Assembly (NCBI GenBank): GCA_964596165.1
Contig: CAZQTW010000130.1
Location: forward strand, 1-7,330
Length of the DNA: 7,330 nucleotides
Direction of reading: 5' to 3'
Source: CAYUQT01 sp964596165
GTDB taxonomy: Bacteria; Planctomycetota; Phycisphaerae; UBA1845; JAFGLZ01
Position numbers and translations under genes: made by a program
In this document: piece by piece, positions 1 to 5,742 of the stretch
Position numbering within the stretch: the first letter of the stretch is position 1
Layout of the letters: each line of letters opens with the position of its first letter
The notes under the pieces: generated by a model
Told to the model about the DNA's origin: nothing
The model's database searches: none
What the model saw: only the letters and a program-made list of their open reading frames with translations

Positions 1-188
1 ACACGGCCGAGCAGTCGCTTGCGAACGCAGCCGGACACGTCCGCTCGGCCGCCCTGGAGCCCCATGCTCAAGAAGGCCGTTGACAGATCATGCACAAAGC
101 CGGTAGAGTAATACGACTTCAAAGGAAGGCCCACGGTCGGCCCGCGGGGGGTAATGACCAGGTTTGCGGCGGGACAGACGCAAGCCAC
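1..188 (-). CDS. Possible 5' part of an unrecognised divergent gene (runs off the left edge)
   Basis: The minus strand is open from an in-frame stop near base 219 to the left edge. The best start is the GTG at 188-186, preceded by an AAAGG ribosome-binding-like motif (202-198) 9 bases upstream. That gives at least 62 codons, beginning MACVCPAANLVITPRG. G+C at third codon positions is about 72% over the open stretch, against about 56% at second positions, which fits coding in this genome but is not proof. I do not recognise the protein and see no clear domain, signal peptide or membrane helix. A competing reading is that this is only the promoter and leader region of rpmF, since a TTGACA-type promoter facing right (80-109) lies inside it. 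A plus-strand frame (3-83) also ends here and could be the tail of an upstream gene. Low confidence. Confidence 0.25.
   Translation of the reverse strand, partial: MACVCPAANLVITPRGPTVGLPLKSYYSTGFVHDLSTAFLSMGLQGGRADVSGCVRKRLLGR
80..109 (+). promoter_or_regulatory. Candidate sigma-70-type promoter for rpmF-plsX
   Basis: A perfect -35 hexamer TTGACA (80-85) is followed after 18 bases by TAGAGT (104-109), which matches four of six bases of the -10 consensus. Transcription would start near base 116 and leave a leader of about 140 bases before the rpmF start. No other pair closer to rpmF has a convincing -35. The candidate lies inside a possible minus-strand reading frame, so both cannot be taken at face value without transcript data. 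Confidence 0.4.
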
Positions 189-256
189 GGTCACTGGCCT
201 TTGGGTATAGACGGTAGATTACTTTAGTTGTTAGTCTTTTCTCTTAGGTGACGGGA

Positions 257-442
257 ATGCTCCCGGTAAAGAAGAAGAGTAAGTGTCGTAAACGTACGCG
301 TCGTGCTCATCATGCTCTTTCGGCCGTGACGCTTGCGACGTGTCCCAAGTGCTATATGCCCCGCTTGCCCCATGCGGCCTGCGGGAACTGCGGATACGTC
401 AATCCCAAGGTCATGCTGATAAAGAAGCAAAAGGAGTCCTAG
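257..442 (+). CDS. rpmF: 50S ribosomal protein L32
   Basis: Small, very basic zinc-ribbon protein of the large ribosomal subunit, 61 residues, within the family's usual ~55-65. The N-terminal arm is Lys/Arg-rich (MLPVKKKSKCRKRTRR, residues 1-16) and is followed by the family's conserved HHAL (18-21). Two zinc-binding pairs, C29-P-K-C32 and C42-G-N-C45, show this is the metal-binding form; GNCGYVN (43-49) is the typical end of the fold. I chose ATG257 because AGGTGA (246-251) lies 5 bases upstream as ribosome binding site. A GTG at 248 is in frame but sits inside that site and would add three residues. The first half uses many CGT, GCT and CAT codons, unlike the later genes, as expected of a highly expressed ribosomal gene. 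plsX follows after 5 bases, the common rpmF-plsX pairing. Confidence 0.93.
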   Translation: MLPVKKKSKCRKRTRRAHHALSAVTLATCPKCYMPRLPHAACGNCGYVNPKVMLIKKQKES

Positions 443-447
443 CAGCC

Positions 448-1452
448 ATGCGGATTGCCGTGGATGCCATGGGGGGCGACCACGCGCCGGGCGAGATCGT
501 CCGGGGCGCCGTTGAGGGTATAGAGCTGGCCGAAGGGGCTACCATAGTCCTCGTCGGCAAGCAAGACGTGATCCAGGAGGAACTCGCCAAGCACCAAGGG
601 TGGCAGGGGCGGGTTGAAATTGTCCATGCGAGTGAAGTCATTGGCATGGACGAATCACCCATTGATGCCGTCCGATCCAAACGCGACTCCTCGATCGTCG
701 TAATGGCCAAACTGGCCGCTGAGGGTGCCGTTGACGCCTGCATCTCCGCCGGAAATACCGGGGCATGCGCGGGGGCGTGCCAAGTCAAAATGCGAAAGAT
801 AGCCGGTGTAAGACGCCCGGGGATCGCCGTGGTCATACCGACCTTTCACGGCCCGCTGATCATGTGCGATGTCGGCGCGAACATCGCCCCCCGAGCCGAT
901 CAGCTCTACCACTACGGCATCATGGCCTGCGTCTATGCCGAATCCATCATCGGCATTAAGAATCCCCGCGTGGGTACCATCAGTATCGGTGAAGAGGACG
1001 CGAAAGGTACGGACCTCATGAAATCGGCGGCCGAAATGCTCAAGGCCGACCCCAACGTCAATTTCATCGGGAACGTCGAAGGTCGCGATCTCTTCCGCGG
1101 CGTCATAGATGTCCTGGTTTGTGACGGCTTCGTCGGAAACGTCATCCTCAAGATGGTCGAAGGACTCGCCGAGGGATTGTTCAAGACCATCGGTCGGGAG
1201 TTGGCTGAAGAGGCCCCCGAGATGATGGATCGTTTCGAACCCGTCGTCCGGCGAATCTGGGCCCGGCACGATTATAGCGAACACGGCGGCGCGCCTCTCC
1301 TGGGCGTCAACGGGGTGTGCATCATTTGCCACGGGTCGAGCAAACACCGCGCGATTCGAAATGCCGTTCGCGTCGCGGGGCGTTATGTCAAACAGAACCT
1401 CAACGGACTGATCGCCGAAGGCATAGCCCGGTCGGTCAGTGTTCACGCATAA
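448..1452 (+). CDS. plsX: Phosphate acyltransferase PlsX
   Basis: Transfers the acyl chain from acyl-ACP to inorganic phosphate, making acyl-phosphate, the donor PlsY uses to begin phospholipid synthesis; it is a peripheral enzyme at the inner face of the membrane. The 334 residues match the family length (~330-345). Family landmarks are all present: the opening MRIAVDAMGGDHAPGEIV (1-18), SAGNTGA (100-106), PLIMCDVGAN (136-145), the helical stretch around DQLYHYGIMACVYAE (151-165), GNVEGRDLF (208-216), VCDGFVGNVILK (224-235), and GGAPLLGVNG with HGSSKHRAI near the C-terminus (280-303). The start is ATG448: AAGGAG (431-436) lies 11 bases upstream, inside the end of rpmF, and the conserved N-terminus begins exactly there. 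The reading frame is open further upstream, but that would overlap rpmF and adds no conserved sequence. The 5-base gap from rpmF suggests co-transcription and coupled translation. Confidence 0.96.
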   Translation: MRIAVDAMGGDHAPGEIVRGAVEGIELAEGATIVLVGKQDVIQEELAKHQGWQGRVEIVHASEVIGMDESPIDAVRSKRDSSIVVMAKLAAEGAVDACISAGNTGACAGACQVKMRKIAGVRRPGIAVVIPTFHGPLIMCDVGANIAPRADQLYHYGIMACVYAESIIGIKNPRVGTISIGEEDAKGTDLMKSAAEMLKADPNVNFIGNVEGRDLFRGVIDVLVCDGFVGNVILKMVEGLAEGLFKTIGRELAEEAPEMMDRFEPVVRRIWARHDYSEHGGAPLLGVNGVCIICHGSSKHRAIRNAVRVAGRYVKQNLNGLIAEGIARSVSVHA

Positions 1453-1620
1453 GGATCTCTTGAACGCTTAGGAGAAGTGGCAGAACCTGAGTGGTGCCCC
1501 CCTGCCGAGGCTCTGCAGACCTCGGATTTCAGGATTAGAGTCTACGGGCAAGGTCGGTTTGTCGCCGTCTGGTGGCGTGCGGCGTCCTTGCAGAGCTCAA
1601 GACGCACGGACTGATAGTCA
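1453..1620 (+). other. 168-base plsX-fabD gap where fabH is usually found
   Basis: No reading frame here resembles FabH, which lies between plsX and fabD in the E. coli arrangement of this cluster. A 6-base-pair stem, CCGAGG (1505-1510) with CCTCGG (1520-1525), encloses a 9-base loop, but no T-run follows, so it is not a convincing terminator. TAGAGT (1536-1541) resembles a -10 hexamer but has no matching -35. Only a weak GGA (1608-1610) precedes the fabD start. I see no other structure. Confidence 0.5.
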
Positions 1621-2541
1621 ATGAACAAGACGGCACTGATCTTCCCCGGTCAAGGCGTGCAGGTGGTGGGCATGGGCCGAGCCGTTGCCGAGTCCTGCCC
1701 GGCTTCCCAGTCCCTGTTCAAACGGGCCAATGACGTCGTGGGCTTTGACTTACAGGAGCTCTGTTTTCACGGCCCGGCCGAACGCCTGTCCGCCACGGAT
1801 GTCCAACAACCGGCTATCTACACCGCCGCCTTGGCGATCTGGGAAGCCCTTCGATCTCAAACCCCCGGCCTGTCCCCCGCCGCCGCCGCCGGCTTGAGCC
1901 TGGGCGAGTACATGGCCCTCACCGCGGCAGGAAGCTTACGCTTCGAAGATGGGCTTCGACTCGTCCAACAGCGCGGAAGACTCATGCAGGCCGCCTCCGA
2001 AACAAGACCCAGCGGCATGGCCACGATCATCGGGCTTGATCGCCAAGCCGTCCAACGAATCGTCGAACAAGCACGGCAAGGGGACACGTTGGTGGCGGCC
2101 AACTTCCTCGCCGACGACCTGATCGTTGTTTCAGGCGAGCGGTCCGCGCTGGATCGAGCGTGTCAACTGGCCGAGGCTTCGCAAGCGAGAGTCAACCGGT
2201 TGGATGTGGCAGGGGCATTCCATTCCCCACTGATGGAACCGGCCGCTCGGGCGTTGGGCGAAATCCTCGCGTCAATCAAAATCGCTCCGCCCCAATTACC
2301 CGTGGTCAGCAACGTGACGGGCGATTATCATAAGAGCCCGCCGGAGATATGCACCCTGCTTCAACAGCAAGTGATTCGTCCGGTGGAGTGGTCCCGGTCC
2401 ATTCAGCGGTTGGCAGCGGACGGGTGCCGTCGTATGATCGCCATCGGCCCCGGCGCCTCCCAGCGCACGATCGTGCGCCGGATAGACCGCTCGGTGAACG
2501 TGGTGGTCGTGGAGACGCCCGCGGACATCGGAAAGGTTTGA
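1621..2541 (+). CDS. fabD: Malonyl-CoA:ACP transacylase FabD
   Basis: Moves the malonyl group from CoA to the phosphopantetheine arm of ACP, supplying the extender unit of type II fatty acid synthesis in the cytoplasm. At 306 residues it has normal length. The N-terminal FPGQG (8-12) is followed by the nucleophile motif GLSLGEY with Ser93, the substrate-binding Arg118 (QQRGR), the catalytic His201 in GAFHSPLME, VVSNVTG (228-234), Gln250 before the RPVEW segment, and GPG (277-279). The residue before the active Ser is Leu (GLSLG) rather than the His of the E. coli-type GHSLG; Leu is known in plastid-type relatives. At 161-172 the usual N-x-x-x-P-G-Q-x-V-x-x-G reads NFLADDLIVVSG, so the common Gln is Leu. 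ATG1621 has almost no Shine-Dalgarno, yet the conserved N-terminus starts there. fabG follows after 53 bases. Confidence 0.95.
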   Translation: MNKTALIFPGQGVQVVGMGRAVAESCPASQSLFKRANDVVGFDLQELCFHGPAERLSATDVQQPAIYTAALAIWEALRSQTPGLSPAAAAGLSLGEYMALTAAGSLRFEDGLRLVQQRGRLMQAASETRPSGMATIIGLDRQAVQRIVEQARQGDTLVAANFLADDLIVVSGERSALDRACQLAEASQARVNRLDVAGAFHSPLMEPAARALGEILASIKIAPPQLPVVSNVTGDYHKSPPEICTLLQQQVIRPVEWSRSIQRLAADGCRRMIAIGPGASQRTIVRRIDRSVNVVVVETPADIGKV

Positions 2542-2594
2542 CGTCCGCCGGGCAACCTCTCGGCGACCGTGTGTGGAGAAGCAAAGGATTGGCC

Positions 2595-3335
2595 ATGAGT
2601 CTAGCCGGACAAGTGGGCATCGTCACGGGCGGAAGCCGGGGCATCGGCCGGGCGATCTGTATCGAACTCGCTCGTCAGGGCGCCACCATCTACGCCTGCG
2701 CCCGTAGTCGAGACAAATTGGAGGAAGTGGCGGCCGAGGCAAGGCTCTTCCAAGGCGACATCATCCCGACCCAACTCGATGTGACCGACGACAAGGCCAT
2801 CGATGCCTTCGTGGAGAAAGTCGCGGCCGATCGCGGCCGCATCGATGTGCTCGTGAACAATGCCGGTATTACGGACGACACGTTGCTGATGGCCATGAGC
2901 AACGACCAGTTTGATCGCGTGATTGAGACGAACCTGCGATCGGTCTTTCTCATGTGCCGCGTGGTCTGCAAGGTAATGTTGTCGGCCAGACGGGGACGTA
3001 TCATCAATATCGCCAGCGTGGGTGGCCTGACCGGCAACCCCGGACAGGCCAACTATTGCGCCAGTAAGGCAGGCGTCGTGGGAATGACGCGGTCCTTGGC
3101 CAAGGAGGTCGGCAAGCGAGGCATTACCGTCAATGCCGTCGCTCCGGGCTTCATCGACACGGACATGACGCGAGTCCTCCCCGATCGCGTCAAGAAAGCG
3201 GTGAAACCCATGATCGCCCTGCAACGTTTCGGCACCCCGGAAGAGGTGGCCGTCGTTGTCGCCTTCCTTGCGAGTGAAGCCGCCAGCTACATCACCGGAC
3301 AGGTGCTCGTGATCGACGGCGGACTGGCGATGTAG
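2595..3335 (+). CDS. fabG: 3-oxoacyl-ACP reductase FabG
   Basis: NADPH-dependent short-chain dehydrogenase that reduces 3-oxoacyl-ACP to (R)-3-hydroxyacyl-ACP, the first reduction of each elongation cycle. The 246 residues match the family. Visible motifs: the cofactor loop TGGSRGIG (11-18), NNAG (88-91), Asn113 in ETNL, catalytic Ser141 in NIASVGG, Tyr154 and Lys158 in the YxxxK motif (NYCASKAG), the AVAPGFIDTDMT segment (181-192), and the C-terminal GQVLVIDGGLAM. The start is ATG2595, with AAAGGA (2583-2588) 6 bases upstream. An open frame extends to base 2349, but that overlaps fabD and lacks conserved sequence. SDR enzymes are numerous, so the FabG role rests on context (fabD before, acpP and fabF after) together with the close motif match. 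Confidence 0.95.
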   Translation: MSLAGQVGIVTGGSRGIGRAICIELARQGATIYACARSRDKLEEVAAEARLFQGDIIPTQLDVTDDKAIDAFVEKVAADRGRIDVLVNNAGITDDTLLMAMSNDQFDRVIETNLRSVFLMCRVVCKVMLSARRGRIINIASVGGLTGNPGQANYCASKAGVVGMTRSLAKEVGKRGITVNAVAPGFIDTDMTRVLPDRVKKAVKPMIALQRFGTPEEVAVVVAFLASEAASYITGQVLVIDGGLAM

Positions 3336-3348
3336 CGCCCCACGCAAA

Positions 3349-3400
3349 GCCACTCCGCAACGCGCGAGAGTGACAGTGGCGGATTGAGGTTCTCTATACA
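3349..3400 (+). promoter_or_regulatory. Weak upstream promoter candidate and dyad after fabG
   Basis: GTGACA (3370-3375) matches five of six -35 bases and is followed after 19 bases by TATACA (3395-3400), a four-of-six -10 match; the spacer is longer than ideal. The same stretch holds an inverted repeat GCCACT (3349-3354)/AGTGGC (3375-3380) with a 20-base loop and no T-run, so it is a poor terminator. It could be a second promoter for acpP. Confidence 0.2.
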
Positions 3401-3438
3401 GGTTGAAGGATCAAACGAGTAGAAACGGATTCTGAGCC

Positions 3439-3468
3439 TTGCACGATCGCACCGGTGGTGGGTATAGT
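3439..3468 (+). promoter_or_regulatory. Candidate promoter for acpP-fabF
   Basis: TATAGT (3463-3468) matches five of six -10 bases; TTGCAC (3439-3444) lies 18 bases upstream and keeps the TTG of the -35. Transcription would begin near 3475, about 50 bases before the acpP start. The -10 is centred in a small dyad, GGGTA (3460-3464) and TACCC (3468-3472), which could be an operator or chance. A separate promoter for acpP fits the need for much more ACP than enzyme. Confidence 0.5.
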
Positions 3469-3510
3469 ACCCCCCGTTTAAGTGGTGCCCAAGCAGCAAG
3501 GCGGCGATCG

Positions 3511-3517
3511 AAGGAGG
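3511..3517 (+). promoter_or_regulatory. Strong ribosome binding site deciding the acpP GTG start
   Basis: AAGGAGG lies 8 bases before GTG3526. It is the strongest Shine-Dalgarno in the window and fixes the GTG start; an in-frame ATG at 3439 lies upstream of both it and the likely promoter. Confidence 0.85.
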
Positions 3518-3525
3518 ATTTTGAC

Positions 3526-3783
3526 GTGCTGACACGGCAGGAAATAGAGGAGAAGGTGATCTCGATTATCGCCGACCAGATGAACATCGATAAGTCCGAG
3601 ATCAGCCGCGACACCTCGTTCATCAACGATCTCAATGCGGACAGTCTGGACACCGTTGAACTCGTAATGGAGCTGGAAGACGAATTCGAAATGAGTATCC
3701 CCGATGAGGATGCCGAAAAGATCCAGACCGTGGGGCAAGCCATCGATTACATCATTGAGCATTCGGCCAAAGTCCAGAAATAG
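3526..3783 (+). CDS. acpP: Acyl carrier protein
   Basis: Small acidic carrier on which fatty acids are built; the growing chain hangs from a 4'-phosphopantetheine arm added to a serine by AcpS. The 85 residues are close to the usual 75-85. The helix I segment MLTRQEIEEKVISIIADQMN opens the protein; the attachment site is Ser40 in LNADSLDTVELVM (36-48), the classic DSLDxVE motif, followed by the acidic recognition helix II with ELEDEFEM and the end IQTVGQAIDYI (66-76). The start is GTG3526, set by the AAGGAGG upstream and by the family N-terminus; starting at the in-frame ATG3439 would add 29 non-conserved residues. It appears to have its own promoter (3439-3468) and fabF follows by 20 bases, the usual acpP-fabF pair. 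Confidence 0.96.
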   Translation: MLTRQEIEEKVISIIADQMNIDKSEISRDTSFINDLNADSLDTVELVMELEDEFEMSIPDEDAEKIQTVGQAIDYIIEHSAKVQK

Positions 3784-3803
3784 AGACAGGCAGGTTCCAC
3801 GGA

Positions 3804-5045
3804 ATGAGTGACCGGCGCGTTGTGGTCACAGGTATGGGGGTGGTGACTCCCCTGGGTTCCTCCCTGGAGGGCTTCTGGCAACGGCTGATCAACGGTGAGA
3901 GCGGAATCCGCCACATCGATGACCTTGCCAGAGATGATTTTCCCGTCCATTTTGGCGCGGATTGCAGGGATTTCGACCCGAACCAATTCATTGACGGCCG
4001 ACAGGCAAAGCGGCTGGATCGCAGTGCCCAGTTGGGGCTGGCGGCGGCCAAAATGGCCGCGGCCGACAGCGGCATCGACTTCACCAAGACGGACCCCGCT
4101 CGGGTAGGCGTCATGCTGGGCTCGGGGGTCGGCGGGTTGCTGACGATCGAGCACCAGCATGTTCGCATGATCGAAAAGGGTCCCTCCAAGATATCCGCGT
4201 TCACCATCGCTCGCCTCATGCTCAACGCGGCAAGCGGGCACATCTCGATAGAACACAACGCCAGAGGCCCGGTGATCTCGGTGGCCACCGCCTGCGCCAG
4301 CAGCAACAACGCCATGGCCGAGGCCTACAACTACATCCGCCGCGGAGACGTGGACATCGCCTTCACCGGCGGCACCGAGGATACGCTCACGCCGCTCGGA
4401 ATCGCCGCCTTCGCCGCAATGAAGGCACTCTCCACCCGAAACGACAATCCCCAAGCCGCCAGCCGCCCATTTGATATCGACCGTGACGGATTCGTCATGG
4501 GCGAGGGCGCGGGCATCATGATCCTGGAGGATCTCGAACACGCCAGACGCCGTAGCGCTCGTATTCACGCCGAAGTCGTCGGCTTCGGTCTTACCGCCGA
4601 CAGCTTCGACATCGTCCAACCCAACCCCGACGGGGAATTCGCTGCCCGGGCGATTGAACTCGCCCTCGCGATGGCTCGTCTGAGTCCGGACCAGGTAAAC
4701 CTCATAAGTGCTCACGGGACGGCCACCACACTGGGTGACATCGCCGAGACAAGGGCAATCAAACGCGCTTTCGGCCCTTATGCCAAACAAACCCCTATAA
4801 CAGCTACAAAAAGTTCTATTGGTCATCTTTTGGGGGCGAGTGGGGGGGTCGAGATGATTACCTGTATCCTCGCGATGCGCGACGGCATTATTCCACCGAC
4901 TTTGAACCTGGAACACCCCGATCCCGAATGCGATCTCGACTATACCCCCCTCAAGGCTCGCGAGGCACGTATCAATGTCGCTGTCAACAACTCCTTTGGA
5001 TTCGGCGGGCACAATGCAGTAGCCGTCGTGCGTCGGTTCAGTTAG
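3804..5045 (+). CDS. fabF: 3-oxoacyl-ACP synthase II (KAS II) FabF
   Basis: Condensing enzyme that joins malonyl-ACP to an acyl-ACP with loss of CO2 and elongates the chain. The 413 residues agree with the family, and the thiolase fold motifs occur in order: RRVVVTGMGVVTPLG (4-18), the nucleophile Cys164 in TACASSNN, GGTED (189-193), RPFDIDRDGFVMGEGAG (221-237), His304 in SAHGTATTLGD, Lys336 and His341 in KSSIGHLLGASGG, and the C-terminal NNSFGFGGHN (395-404). Cys-His-His places it in the KAS I/II class, not KAS III. The start ATG3804 is 20 bases after acpP; AGGCAGG (3788-3794) is a weak ribosome binding site, so coupling to acpP is plausible. Codons 331-342 all end in A or T, unlike the rest of the gene. 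I infer FabF rather than FabB from length, motifs and position after acpP. Confidence 0.95.
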   Translation: MSDRRVVVTGMGVVTPLGSSLEGFWQRLINGESGIRHIDDLARDDFPVHFGADCRDFDPNQFIDGRQAKRLDRSAQLGLAAAKMAAADSGIDFTKTDPARVGVMLGSGVGGLLTIEHQHVRMIEKGPSKISAFTIARLMLNAASGHISIEHNARGPVISVATACASSNNAMAEAYNYIRRGDVDIAFTGGTEDTLTPLGIAAFAAMKALSTRNDNPQAASRPFDIDRDGFVMGEGAGIMILEDLEHARRRSARIHAEVVGFGLTADSFDIVQPNPDGEFAARAIELALAMARLSPDQVNLISAHGTATTLGDIAETRAIKRAFGPYAKQTPITATKSSIGHLLGASGGVEMITCILAMRDGIIPPTLNLEHPDPECDLDYTPLKAREARINVAVNNSFGFGGHNAVAVVRRFS

Positions 5046-5132
5046 CACTCCTCAAGTCGAGGCTTCCCGAGGCCGATAACAGGAATACAACCGTCCCGGG
5101 GCATACTGTCGCTGCGCCCGGAGTGCTTTTGC

Positions 5133-5561
5133 ATGGCCAATGCGCAGGTGGAAATCGATGCGATCCTCGCCGAAGCGGAAAGCGCCTTGGCTGCCCTGGG
5201 CGGCAACGCCACAGCCTCTCGAACCGTGCCGGCCGATGCTTCAGACACCGAACCTCCTGCACCGAGCGCAAACCCTCCCTCCCAACCTCGACTTGACCGA
5301 AACCTCCACCGAGTCCTGGGCCTCGAGGTCCCCGTGATCGTCAGACTCGCCGAACGGTCCATGCCCGTGAAGGCCGTCATACAATTGGCCACCGGATCGA
5401 TCATCGAATTCGACAAAGCCGCTGAGGACGAACTGGATCTGATGATCAACAACAAGTGCATCGGCCACGGCCAGGCCGTCAAGGTCGGAGAGAACTTCGG
5501 CCTTCGAATAACTCGAATCGACGGGGTCAAGGAGAAGATCCAGGCCATGGGTCAACACTGA
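5133..5561 (+). CDS. FliN/SpoA-domain protein (flagellar motor switch FliN-like)
   Basis: The 142-residue protein has three parts: a short predicted helix (VEIDAILAEAESALAALGG, 6-24), a Pro/Ala-rich linker (~30-55), and a C-terminal SpoA domain (~60-136). The SpoA domain carries the FliN pattern: LGLEVPVIVRLAERSMPVKA, LATGSIIEFDKAAEDELDLM, INNKCIGHGQAVKVGENFGL and RITRID. FliN with FliM and FliG forms the rotor C-ring that switches flagellar direction; the same domain occurs in type III secretion rings. ATG5133 has GGAG (5120-5123) 9 bases upstream. It lies 87 bases after fabF with no clear promoter, and 181 before aroC; no other flagellar gene is in the window. Family membership is clear, but its role in this organism cannot be read from here. 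I leave the symbol blank because fliN itself may be a second gene elsewhere. Confidence 0.88.
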   Translation: MANAQVEIDAILAEAESALAALGGNATASRTVPADASDTEPPAPSANPPSQPRLDRNLHRVLGLEVPVIVRLAERSMPVKAVIQLATGSIIEFDKAAEDELDLMINNKCIGHGQAVKVGENFGLRITRIDGVKEKIQAMGQH

Positions 5562-5605
5562 GCCCGTCCAATCCTCGCCCGCACCGGCCACCTCACAGTA
5601 GCCGG

Positions 5606-5634
5606 TTGTCCGTTCGGTTGCTCCCAACTATAAT
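5606..5634 (+). promoter_or_regulatory. Candidate promoter for aroC
   Basis: A perfect TATAAT (5629-5634) is preceded by TTGTCC (5606-5611; four of six -35 bases) with the ideal 17-base spacer, the best-spaced promoter candidate in the window. Transcription would start near 5641 and leave a leader of about 100 bases, which contains the palindrome at 5699-5720. A 6-base-pair dyad, ACCGGC (5583-5588) and GCCGGT (5601-5606), touches the -35 and could stop upstream transcription weakly, but no T-run follows it. Confidence 0.6.
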
Positions 5635-5698
5635 CCGAGTTTCCGTCCGGGGTCATCACCACCGGGTCCACTTCGGCACGCGGACGATCATGGTTTCG

Positions 5699-5720
5699 CG
5701 CCAGGCCGATCGGCCTGGCG
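5699..5720. repeat. Perfect 22-base palindrome in the aroC leader
   Basis: The arms CGCCAGGCC (5699-5707) and GGCCTGGCG (5712-5720) flank GATC and pair perfectly, giving a 9-base-pair hairpin with a four-base loop in RNA, or a two-fold symmetric site in DNA. It ends 9 bases before the aroC ribosome binding site. With no T-run after it, it is not a standard terminator. It could be an operator, an RNA element modulating aroC translation, or a member of a dispersed palindrome family; this copy alone cannot tell. Confidence 0.85.
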
Positions 5721-5729
5721 GTGTGTCTC

Positions 5730-5735
5730 AAGGAG
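5730..5735 (+). promoter_or_regulatory. Ribosome binding site deciding the aroC GTG start
   Basis: AAGGAG lies 7 bases before GTG5743. Together with the family N-terminus (GNTFGRMFR) it supports the GTG start. The next in-frame ATG (5767) would remove the conserved GNTFG. Confidence 0.85.
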
Positions 5736-5742
5736 TAGGTCT

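Noticed and set aside
340..447. Upstream extension of plsX giving a 370-residue protein
   Set aside because: It overlaps rpmF in another frame and has no PlsX similarity; the conserved MRIAVDAMGGD begins at ATG448 after AAGGAG.
655..1446. Long antisense frame opposite plsX
   Set aside because: Shadow of plsX; no domain-like pattern.
1505..1525. Hairpin after plsX as terminator
   Set aside because: Only 6 base pairs, with no T-run after it.
1877..1891. Five tandem CCG triplets in fabD
   Set aside because: Encodes a short Ala run before the active-site loop; short simple repeats like this are ordinary in G+C-rich genes.
2349..2594. Upstream extension of fabG
   Set aside because: It overlaps the end of fabD, lacks SDR sequence, and the AAAGGA-ATG2595 pair fits the family start.
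4796..4801. TATAAC in fabF as an internal promoter for the FliN-like gene
   Set aside because: No matching -35 hexamer at 16-19 bases upstream; more likely a by-product of the A/T-ending codon run.
3747..5048. Long antisense frame (433 codons) opposite fabF
   Set aside because: A mirror of fabF's G+C-rich codon pattern with no recognisable motif; fabF on the + strand is certain.
5050..5062. Short stem CCTC/GAGG after fabF as terminator
   Set aside because: Four base pairs and no T-run; too weak, and fliN may be read from the same transcript.
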